Shown here: positions 8,437-14,870 of the stretch, in pieces
How positions within the stretch are numbered: the first letter of the stretch is position 1
Layout: each line of letters begins with the position of its first letter
DNA from: Funneliformis mosseae
Taxonomy: Eukaryota > Glomeromycota > Glomeromycetes > Glomerales > Glomeraceae
NCBI GenBank assembly: GCA_910592005.1
Contig: CAJVPP010002435.1
Coordinates: 1-14,870 of the forward strand
Reading direction: 5' to 3'
DNA: 14,870 nucleotides
Made by a program: the position numbers and the translations under genes
Notes under the pieces: model-generated
The model's database searches: none
Told to the model about the DNA's origin: nothing
The model's input: only the letters and a program-made list of their open reading frames with translations

Positions 8437-8567
8437 TATAAATTTAATCACTAAGCAAGATCTTGACGGAATTACAAATTCAATAAAAAAGAAATTTCTA
8501 GTAGCAAGACTAATTTTGCACAACCCGTATGAAAAGATATTATTAATAAAAATTGAATGTTACACTA

Positions 8568-8666
8568 ATGTTGGGACCACCGTTTAAACGCAAATTAGAA
8601 ATCGATAGTAAGTATAACCGATCGAATTCCTGGATTTATAACATCTATACGGAATTAATTTTATGA
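8568..8666 (+). CDS. Very short ORF, 32 residues, doubtful
   Basis: This ATG-started frame has acceptable composition at its start (MLGPPFKRKLEID). A GTAAGT donor-like site lies at 8608-8613, 13 codons in, so it might be a first exon. No acceptor or downstream exon could be identified, and the rest of the ORF runs into the tandem duplication. Listed only because of the donor consensus. Confidence 0.1.
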   Translation: MLGPPFKRKLEIDSKYNRSNSWIYNIYTELIL

Positions 8667-8779
8667 TAATATAATTTTATTCATGATAAAACTATTCCCG
8701 AATTTATAATAACTACACGGAATTAATTTTATGATAAATTATTATAACCGAAATGATTATTCATGATAAAAACTATTTC
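8632..8779 (+). repeat. Tandem duplication, 68 and 80 bp copies
   Basis: Copy A (8632-8699) and copy B (8700-8779) share, in order, G(G/A)ATTTATAA, CTA(T/C)ACGGAATTAATTTTA, TGATAA, TTATTCATGATAAA and ACTATT(C/T)C. Copy B has an extra block of about 12 bases in the middle. They are directly adjacent. Confidence 0.75.
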
Positions 8780-9149
8780 GAAAACTTTTTTTTTTTTTGA
8801 TAAGATATGATGACTAATTTCACTTTCGAGTACTGCCAGTAATATGAATTTATTTGTATATTTATAATATCTTTTGATTTAATCAATACCGTTTATATGC
8901 TTCGCATTCTTAATTTTTATTGTATATATTTTAACCTCTTTTGATACCGTGCATTGAAGTCTATCAGCTAATAATAATATTTAATTTGGCGTAAATCATT
9001 TCGATGTGTGACAAATCTATAAATAATTATCATTTATAGAAAATACAGATAATTTAAAAATATCTAATACGTTTAAAAAAAGAGATAAGTGATATAAAAA
9101 GAATTTATTATTAATGTAGATCAGTTCTTTGTTTAGAAAAGTGTCTAGC
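8780..9149. other. Intergenic region, no gene seen
   Basis: AT-rich, with dense stops in all frames and only short homopolymers. No repeat or motif stands out. Confidence 0.45.
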
Positions 9150-9180
9150 CAGTTGACGATCGGCCAAAATTATTTGGACA
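9150..9180 (+). repeat. Solo Tc1/mariner-like terminal sequence
   Basis: CAGTTGACGATCGGCC followed by AAAATTATTTGGACA matches the style of Tc1-family ends (CAG..., then AA.TTATTTGGACA). A TA (9146-9147) lies just upstream. I found no partner end nearby, so this would be a leftover terminus. The call is by resemblance only. Confidence 0.35.
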
Positions 9181-9320
9181 ATTTTCATAATGCATTAAGA
9201 ACGATCCTTTCCTTTAATATAATTAACGTTGATGCGCAATCTGTGTTAACAAATTGATTAACTGGACTTATTGTCGAAAAATAACTGGACTTGAAAATGT
9301 GGCCGATACAATTTGCAATA

Positions 9321-9438
9321 GAAAGGGGAAACTGCCGAAAATAAAAATAAAAATTTATTTTTATATGCCAAATATGATTTTCAGGCCGAGAATTAACATT
9401 AACTCATTTTTATTTTTCTCGGCAGTTTTCCCCCTTTC
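9321..9438. mobile_element. MITE, 118 bp, with arms over 30 bp
   Basis: The left arm (9321 to about 9353) starts GAAAGGGGAAACTGCCGA. The right arm (9407-9438), read in reverse complement, is GAAAGGGGGAAAACTGCCGA followed by an A/T-rich part that also matches. Both ends abut TA (9319-9320 and 9439-9440). The arms differ only by single-base indels, so this copy is relatively young compared with the relics on the left. The open frame at 9254-9511 runs straight through it, starts with TTG, and is not a gene. Confidence 0.75.
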
Positions 9439-9945
9439 TATTATGTTTTACCCAATAGATTCTGATAAATTAGACATTATTTATTTTCAAATGACCGAAA
9501 CCATATTTTGATATATTTTGATATATTTATGCACTTGTTAAATTTTGCTATTGTTGAATTTCACGTAGCTAGCACCATACAATAAAAATTATGGACATTA
9601 ATTGACTTTGCGAATAATATGTAAACTGCGCTCATGCTAATTTATTTAAAAATTACATAATGCATAATATAAGGGAATTGAATAAAATATCAAAGTAACC
9701 AAGTTTTTGACAAATCATAATTCGTTCGATATATATATATATTTTTTTTCAAAGAGATCTAATATCACGAGATAGCTGTTCAACAATAAAATTGTGGTTT
9801 ATGCTTGAAATCTTAATTTCGAATTGATATCAAGTCGAACATTCTTAATTTCATGTGTGAAAAAAAAAACCAAATCGAATTCAAGAAATATAGATACGGT
9901 CATTGAATTGGGCCGGTGATACCATTTTATTTTGAAACAATTTAG
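9439..9945. other. Intergenic region, no gene seen
   Basis: It contains a short TATATTTTGA duplication near 9509-9528 and an AT run at 9731-9743. Nothing codes convincingly. Confidence 0.45.
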
Positions 9946-10920
9946 AAGATTTATAACATTAATAATAGATGGGAAACAGGATTAAATTGCCGAGGCACTC
10001 TTCGTTTCCGCGAAGACTTCTTAAACGCGTATAAGATTTTTGGCAAAACTGTCTTCAGTCCGGAATGTCGAATGATGAAGGTTAATGAAATGATATGCTG
10101 CGGTCAATTACAAAATAAGGTTCAACCGGTACTACCTGAGAGTGACTAATAATGATCAAATGACATCATCGTTGATCATTGAATTGATTTTCCTTGAAAA
10201 ACGAATTCCGTGTGTAATTAATTATACTACGCAAAATGTGCAAAAAATGCTTACCATAGAAAACTTCAGAATAACGTCTATGCGTTCTGATCAAAATAAT
10301 AATTATTCAGAAACACGTAAATGAAAGATAAACATCCTGAAAAATATCATAACAATAACAATCATAACGAAATCGTGAATGCATTTAGGAATTGCAAATT
10401 ATTAATTGTTTACTCGAGGACAATTTAAAAGACAACGAATGCTACATTTATATTTACATTTAACGCTCAAAGATTATCAAGGGATATCGAAATAGTTTCA
10501 CAAACAATACTTTCGCGAAATTGGTTATATTTAAGTAATGCACGCGTATTTAAGTTTCGGAACTTGGGGAGAAATTTCATGCGCATCAGGTTTGATATGG
10601 TAAGAAATGTGCTCATTTAGTAATATTCTTTGATTAAAACTGAAAATACAAGTAACTGTACAATCGTTTGATATTGTTCCACTACCATTCTATTCCAACT
10701 AACTATGGGAAACGTAACAAACATTGTCAATTTATTGGTTCAAAATATTACCAGAAACGATCAAGAACAGGATTCTGACAAAGAATTGAGTCATCAGGTT
10801 TCACATTATGCATTTACGCGAATTCGTGATAATCTATATGGAAAAGGTGGTCCGATAGAACGTGATATTTAAGATGCTAAGAAGGATTATCTTTGTTTCG
10901 TTCTTTGTGAATTGGTTTAA
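9946..10920 (+). pseudogene. Coding-like tract with frameshifts and stops, unknown product
   Basis: Stop-poor reading continues through most of this less AT-rich stretch. The phase of 9946 is open to TAA 10147-10149 (67 codons, residues such as GLNCRGTLRFREDFLNAYKI). The phase of 10142 is open to 10324. The phase of 10321 then continues with stops at 10426, 10618, 10621, 10669 and 10870 and ends at 10918-10920. The last part includes an ATG at 10705 opening 55 codons (MGNVTNIVNLLVQN...), whose Met-Gly-Asn start recalls N-myristoylation. A further 15 codons follow its TAA. I recognise no family. Lower AT content alone lengthens open frames, and other frames are also fairly open, so this may be a gene relic, separate exons, or chance. 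Confidence 0.2.
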
Positions 10921-11478
10921 GATTCAAAGCCTTTTCACCTTATCAAGAACTTTAGTTAGACAATAACGCCTACTCATGCATCCCTTAAAGTAAATTCAAA
11001 ATGACCTTCAACAAAAATTTTTTTTTTTTGGAAATTGGAAATATAAATAATTACATTGCCATAATCTTATTTTCCACTATCGTCTATTTATTTATAGTAT
11101 TTATTTATTCGGAATAAATACGATATTATGCTAAAATTTATTTATCGCGTATTATTATTATTTATTTATATATATTTTTTTATTCATCCACAAGTAAAAA
11201 AAAAAACAGAAGTGGCGCGGAATTACAAGCCGATTATGAAATAAAAATAACTCCGTATATTTTTAAATAAAATAAAAATACCTTTTTTAACATTTTTAAA
11301 ACACGGAAATAAGCAGAAACGCATATAGCCACATATTAAGATTTTTATGGTGGCTATCGACAAATCCCTGTGGCAACATTCTGGAATTCAAAAAAAAAAG
11401 ATCATCATTTTCCGATAACTTGAAACTATGTTGTGTGACGACAAAAGGGATTGTCGTAAAATAAAGTTTTATTTTACA

Positions 11479-11481
<3 letters not shown>
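10921..11481. other. Intergenic region with perfect hairpins
   Basis: No gene seen. Three inverted repeats are clear: ATAGCCAC (11325-11332) with GTGGCTAT (11350-11357); ACGACAA (11438-11444) with TTGTCGT (11451-11457); and GTAAAATAAA (11456-11465) with TTTATTTTAC (11468-11477). The last two are back to back and lead directly into a long A run. Confidence 0.6.

Positions 11482-11518
<37 letters not shown>
11482..11518 (+). repeat. Poly(A) tract, 37 A
   Basis: An uninterrupted run of 37 A follows the palindrome ending at 11477. It could be a slipped homopolymer or the tail of a retroposed sequence. An AATAAA occurs about 20 bases upstream (inside GTAAAATAAA). No matching target-site duplication or RNA-derived body was recognised. 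Confidence 0.7.
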
Positions 11519-11519
<1 letters not shown>

Positions 11520-11566
11520 GGGATTCATTATGATCTAGCTAAGCCACAGCCATTTTTGGAATGAAA

Positions 11567-11776
11567 ATGTTTCGACAAAAAAGTAACTGAAAAACGATCA
11601 AAGTCTATTTTCTCAATTCAACGTTCAAAAAAGATAAGATTACGATTGACGAACCTTTGTTCCTTTTCACTCGGAGAACGTTCATGTATTTTTCCATTCC
11701 AACAAGATTTGACAACGGATATGTAATAACGTTCTTTACAGATGATGAAATCACCAATAACGATAAAGAATGTTAA
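11567..11776 (+). pseudogene. Weak coding-like frame, ambiguous strand
   Basis: ATG at 11567 opens seven codons, then TGA (11588-11590). The same frame runs on for 61 codons to TAA 11774-11776 with protein-like content (IPTRFDNGYVITFFTDDE). The complementary strand is also open for about 100 codons over 11618-11930 but has no ATG (its first start-like codon is TTG at 11905). Both cannot easily be real. Neither shows a known domain. If either is genuine it is more likely an exon or relic than a whole gene. Confidence 0.15.
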
Positions 11777-11986
11777 TTTTTGATATTGTTTTCTCACTAA
11801 TTCATATCTTAATTGGGAAATAAATAAGATTATATAATATATTTTATTTTGAGTGTCTAATATAAAGCCACTGTGACTTAAAATGATTAATATTGTGCCA
11901 CACAAGTTAATTATAGTTCTCGCGTATTAGGTTTTAAAATTATCCAAATTATCCATTTTTTGTGTAGCTCGTCGGAGTTATGAAAT

Positions 11987-11994
11987 CGACGTCA
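11987..11994 (-). promoter_or_regulatory. CRE/ATF-like site upstream of the Zn2Cys6 gene
   Basis: The minus strand reads TGACGTCG, seven of eight bases of the bZIP site TGACGTCA, about 340 bp before the ATG. A single short match is weak evidence. Confidence 0.25.
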
Positions 11995-12044
11995 TTCTTC
12001 CAATGCTTCTACTGTGTACCATACTGTGGTGTTCGGATATTTTC

Positions 12045-12057
12045 TTGGTGACACCAA
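12045..12057. promoter_or_regulatory. 13-bp palindrome upstream of TATA box
   Basis: TTGGTG-A-CACCAA is a perfect dyad, centred 64 bp before the TATA element. Such symmetry suits a dimeric regulator, possibly autoregulation. The cognate factor is unknown. Confidence 0.4.
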
Positions 12058-12114
12058 ATCACGAGCCTTACTGCTACGCCATTGTTTCACAAACCAGATA
12101 CTCGCCACTGTTTT

Positions 12115-12124
12115 TATATAAAAG
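12115..12124 (+). promoter_or_regulatory. TATA box of the Zn2Cys6 gene
   Basis: TATATAAAAG lies 205 bp before the ATG. It is followed by a leader with alternating T and A tracts (12186-12195, 12205-12215, 12219-12230) and TC-rich stretches. It is the best TATA match upstream of the only intact gene and is in the right orientation. Confidence 0.55.
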
Positions 12125-12306
12125 GGGTACTAGTTTACCAAGTTTCAAAATATAACATAAAACGAAAAAAAAAATTTCTCAAGGCTTTTTTTTTTCTATT
12201 CTCTTTTTTTTTTTCCAAAAAAAAAAAATAATCCATCTTTCGTAACCTTTCACTTTTGACCCGTTCACAAAATCGAGAGCCTCTCATCATTATTTTTATA
12301 CCTAGT

Positions 12307-12326
12307 AAAAAAAAAAAAAAAAAAAA
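12307..12326 (+). promoter_or_regulatory. 20-A leader tract next to start codon
   Basis: A run of 20 A ends two bases before the ATG at 12329, placing A at position -3. A-rich leaders favour initiation in fungi. This supports the chosen start, and no upstream ATG in frame competes. Confidence 0.5.
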
Positions 12327-12328
12327 TC

Positions 12329-13603
12329 ATGAGCCAAGAAAAACGTACAATCAAAGTCTTTTCTGATAACGAACTTAGTTGCAGTGATAGGCAGGCACAA
12401 TCTAATATGAATGCTGCCATAAAGAAGATAAGGAAGCCTGCAAAGAAGAGAGGAAGAATCAATGTTAATGCTTGTCATCGCTGTAGACGAGATAAGAAGA
12501 AATGCGATGGAAATTACTCCACAAAGGAACCTTGTAAGTACTGTCGTCACCATAAGACTGAATGTACTTATCCTGAACCTGGAAGGAAGAGAGTAAAGAT
12601 CATTCAACCTAACGTTGAAGATGAGAAAGTCAAAGAGACAAAAAAGATGAAGAAGGAGGATATCAGAAAAACCTCAATGAATGAATTGTACGAACGCATG
12701 ATTAAAGTTGAAGAAAATTTAGTTGACATGACTGAACTTCTGGTTAACGTTCGTCAGTCAACTCCGGATATTTCAGAAATTATACAACAACTTTTCTTTC
12801 GTCTCTTGGCAAAAGAATCTACCACAAATGAACAAACGATAATTTTACGTAGATTATGGTCGTTAATCACAAAAATAATGAACTATCCCACATTCAATGA
12901 AGAATTTGGTCATGCATTTTATAATAGATTACAATTACTTGAAAGTGATCAGGAGGAAATTAGATCGTTAATGTGGAAAGAGGTTCAAAATTATGTTAAC
13001 GGGTGCGAAGACACGGGCAGCGCCCGTGAAAGTGAATCATTATTAACAACAACACCAACCTTTGTTTCTCCATACGCTGTACCACATCAATCACAACCCA
13101 CCTCACCCATTCCACCTGAATTTGATAACAATGATGATCTTTTTGCAGACTTGTCGTTTGATTATTCTACTTTAAATGTTACGGACGATCCTTTTATCGC
13201 ACCAATTGTGCCTTCTCAACCTAGTCCAATTTTACAGGCTAAATTTTTAAATAACCATCAAAATTTAGAACAAAAAGATTACCAAGAATGTGGAAATCTT
13301 TTGCTTTCACCATCAATATTCTCAAATGAAGACATTTGGCCAGAAACTACTGATATCATTGATAATACATTTAGCGAAAATAATTATCTCATCTCACCAA
13401 ATTTGCTACCATATATCGATTCGTCCCCATTTTCAACGAATTCTTCTCATAATAACACACCAAACATTGAAAAGGAAATGGGATATTTTCAACAATTAAC
13501 GAGTGAAGAAACAAATTTCCTAAATTTCCAGTCAACGATGACATCACCTTCGTTTTCGAATGAATCACCTCATGAAATCGAATTTCATTTTAACCAACTT
13601 TGA
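12329..13603 (+). CDS. Zn2Cys6 binuclear-cluster transcription factor, 424 aa
   Basis: Likely nuclear DNA-binding regulator of the Gal4 class. The zinc cluster spans residues 49-79 with spacing C49-x2-C52-x6-C59-x9-C69-x2-C72-x6-C79, including the basic stretch RRDKKKC that contacts CGG half-sites in this family. Lys/Arg clusters at 32-43 and 86-90 look like nuclear localisation signals. After a charged linker, residues 117-143 show a heptad pattern (L120, M124, V127, L131, M134, L138), a probable dimerisation coiled coil. Residues 147-224 are predicted mostly helical. From about 230 the protein is Ser/Thr/Pro/Asn-rich and low in basic residues, with acidic-hydrophobic patches (DDLFADLSFDYS at 269-280, EDIWP near 334) typical of activation domains. 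I see no clear MHR/fungal_trans domain, and the protein is shorter than many family members. It is one uninterrupted exon with an ATG after an A tract. Targets cannot be inferred from its neighbours. Confidence 0.93.
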   Translation: MSQEKRTIKVFSDNELSCSDRQAQSNMNAAIKKIRKPAKKRGRINVNACHRCRRDKKKCDGNYSTKEPCKYCRHHKTECTYPEPGRKRVKIIQPNVEDEKVKETKKMKKEDIRKTSMNELYERMIKVEENLVDMTELLVNVRQSTPDISEIIQQLFFRLLAKESTTNEQTIILRRLWSLITKIMNYPTFNEEFGHAFYNRLQLLESDQEEIRSLMWKEVQNYVNGCEDTGSARESESLLTTTPTFVSPYAVPHQSQPTSPIPPEFDNNDDLFADLSFDYSTLNVTDDPFIAPIVPSQPSPILQAKFLNNHQNLEQKDYQECGNLLLSPSIFSNEDIWPETTDIIDNTFSENNYLISPNLLPYIDSSPFSTNSSHNNTPNIEKEMGYFQQLTSEETNFLNFQSTMTSPSFSNESPHEIEFHFNQL

Positions 13604-13799
13604 ATCCTTTATGAGGACCAAAGTTTTGTATATAAGAATAGACTCTCTACCGCTAAAAAATTTTTGTTGTATTGGCACGTGACCGATGCTGCATATATAC
13701 ATAGTTATTAATTTATTAATTGGGGGACCAACATTATTTATTAAGACTTTGGATAAGTATATATAAATTTATAAAATTTAAATCTACCCCTTATTTAAT
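13604..13799 (+). other. 3' untranslated region of the Zn2Cys6 gene
   Basis: The sequence between the TGA stop and the first good AATAAA is AT-rich and non-coding. It contains a CACGTG at 13676-13681, not obviously functional here. Confidence 0.45.
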
Positions 13800-13805
13800 A
13801 ATAAA
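13800..13805 (+). terminator. Poly(A) signal of the Zn2Cys6 gene
   Basis: AATAAA lies 197 bp downstream of the stop and is followed by T-rich DNA. It is a reasonable 3' end signal, though AT-rich DNA yields such hexamers often. Confidence 0.4.
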
Positions 13806-14275
13806 ATCTTAAATTGTTATATATCTGTATTTATTTTTGTTGTATGCGAATATGAAAGAATGTTTGTCATTTGTTTATGTTTAATTCGTTAATATTTTTA
13901 TGTATAAATAACACCACATGCGAACACTACATATTTTTTTTAAGTAAAATGAGATTATACATATGAACCATGTTATGAAATAAGATATATATTCAGAGTA
14001 TTTTTTTTTTTTTTTGATTGGCACAAAAAAAAATAAATAATTATTCCGATTGCTTTAAGATTTAAGATTATATCAACATTTTGGAATGCAGCATAATTTG
14101 TTACATGAAGGTTTTTCTTTGTCTTTTATTTCTGACGTTAAATGAGGCAAAGATTTTTCCGAATGACAACGCGCACTTGTAAAAAGCATTAATATTTTTT
14201 TTTTTTTTTTTTTTTTAGCAAAGGGGGTATAAAACTGGATTTTGCACGCTTCTGATTATTTTTAAATTATTTCCA
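13806..14275. other. Intergenic region, no gene seen
   Basis: It contains T runs at 14000-14015 and 14195-14216 (22 T) and a GTATAAAA at 14227-14234 that resembles a plus-strand TATA box, but no convincing plus-strand gene follows it. AATAAA on the minus strand near 14130 could end a leftward transcript. Confidence 0.4.
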
Positions 14276-14475
14276 TCATTGAAGAAAAATATCGACATTT
14301 TTGGATATTGTCATGACTAATTTTTGATAAACAAAAAAAAATAAAAATAAAAATCATCGTGCAAATCAATTTTTCATTATTAGATCAAAGTTTTAGGGGA
14401 ATAACCGATGATTACGAGTATGAACTTACCTTTTTCGATTTGTTTAACTTTGTTCCTTGCACACAAAGGAAACAT
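14276..14475 (-). CDS. Candidate small two-exon gene, 28 aa, doubtful
   Basis: Read leftwards, ATG at 14475-14473 opens MFPLCARNKVKQIEK. The exon ends AAAG at 14430 and is followed by a consensus GTAAGT donor. A T-rich tract and TTAG acceptor end a 113-bp intron (14317-14429). The second exon adds VMTISKNVDIFLQ and a stop at 14278-14276. A minus-strand TATAAA-like element lies near 14573 and AATAAA near 14130, so the signals for a leftward transcript are in order. The product is tiny and unrecognised; it may be a leader exon of something longer, a non-coding RNA, or chance. Confidence 0.2.
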
Positions 14476-14870
14476 AAAATCATTAAATAAACGGGAATTT
14501 TGATAACACGGAGGATATTAAAGGATATCTTACTAATAACAACGAATTTACTTTTTTGGTAAGAACGTACTGTTTATACTCCTTTTCATTCCTTTAAAAT
14601 ACGATAATATTTATCTTATAAATAAATTGAAATATAAACAAAAACAAAAACAAAAAAAAAAAAAATCTCAAATGTAATGCAAAAAAAAAATTGATCAGAA
14701 CATTTCATTTACATTAATCGTCAAACATGTACTGTATGTCCGTAAATTGTACATTTTAATCATCGTCGACCACAGAACTTCTGGCAAGTATCACAAACTT
14801 GACCTTAACATTGAACATAATGATCACATGATTTTGATTGCCACGGTGATTAAATGGTGACACGAGATTT
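14476..14870. other. Right edge, no gene supported
   Basis: A-rich simple sequence (about 14637-14664) precedes less AT-rich DNA. On the minus strand a 37-codon frame enters from the window edge and stops at 14756-14758. On the plus strand an ATG at 14857 opens five codons before the edge. Either could be part of a neighbouring gene; the window is too short to tell. Confidence 0.35.

Noticed and set aside
9254..9511. 85-codon plus-strand open frame
   Set aside because: It starts with TTG and runs through both arms of the 118-bp MITE, so it cannot be a conserved gene.
11618..11905. 95-codon minus-strand open frame
   Set aside because: No ATG in the open frame, no domain, and the opposite strand is equally open. 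Kept only as an ambiguity note under the 11567-11776 entry.
12520..12545. GTAAGT inside the zinc-cluster codons
   Set aside because: The frame continues through the remaining zinc ligands with perfect spacing, so it is not an intron donor.
12265..12607. Two minus-strand open frames
   Set aside because: Shadows of the Zn2Cys6 gene; they run antisense to the zinc cluster and its A-rich leader.
13290..13499. 69-codon plus-strand open frame inside the transcription factor
   Set aside because: Alternative frame of the S/T/N-rich tail of the intact gene.
14227..14234. Plus-strand GTATAAAA as promoter
   Set aside because: No plausible plus-strand coding region follows within the window; the nearest ATG frames are short.
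14756..14870. Minus-strand open frame of 37 codons at the window edge
   Set aside because: No start, no motif, and alternative frames look equally plausible. It cannot be judged without the sequence beyond the edge.

Overview
The window looks like nuclear DNA of an AT-rich filamentous fungus. A Glomeromycotina genome such as Rhizophagus is my best guess, from the base composition, the abundant decayed Tc1/mariner-type transposons, the short GT-AG introns and the fungal-type Zn2Cys6 regulator. This is inference, not a database match. No rRNA, tRNA, CRISPR array or bacterial-style operon is visible. Only one intact protein-coding gene is well supported, a 424-residue Zn2Cys6 transcription factor at 12329-13603 (+).

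The DNA falls into two compartments. Positions 1 to about 6000 are extremely AT-rich, nearly free of CpG (none seen from 3904 to 6004) and filled with transposon debris. Its core is a nested pair of dead transposases. A minus-strand DDE transposase relic (about 1800-2667) carries two recognisable phase-0 introns. It has been split by a plus-strand Tc1/mariner element (about 2670-3812), and its reading frame resumes beyond that insertion at 3815. Flanking these are an unidentified decayed reading frame (721-1082), a direct repeat (4042-4128), a 19-bp minisatellite (4293-4464) and an inverted repeat (4950-5023).

From about 6000 rightwards CpG returns and the DNA is a normal intergenic mosaic. 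It holds at least five different short foldback or MITE-like elements: 6174-6483 (hAT-like ends), 6661-6912 (GTCGACTC ends), 7325-7436, 8341-8436 and 9321-9438. It also holds a tandem duplication (8632-8779), a solo Tc1-like end (9150-9180) and several weak coding-like tracts that may be gene relics (7619-7867, 9946-10920, 11567-11776).

The transcription factor gene at the right has a plausible promoter: a 13-bp palindrome at 12045, a TATA box at 12115, a pyrimidine/A-rich leader and a 20-A tract just before the ATG. A poly(A) signal lies about 200 bp after its stop. Further right, 14276-14475 on the minus strand shows a short ORF with a consensus GTAAGT donor, a weak candidate for a small spliced gene. 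I did not find a coherent new multi-gene system. The most interesting material is the nested, intron-bearing transposase relic, the sharp CpG boundary and the crowd of unrelated MITE families in about 3.3 kb.
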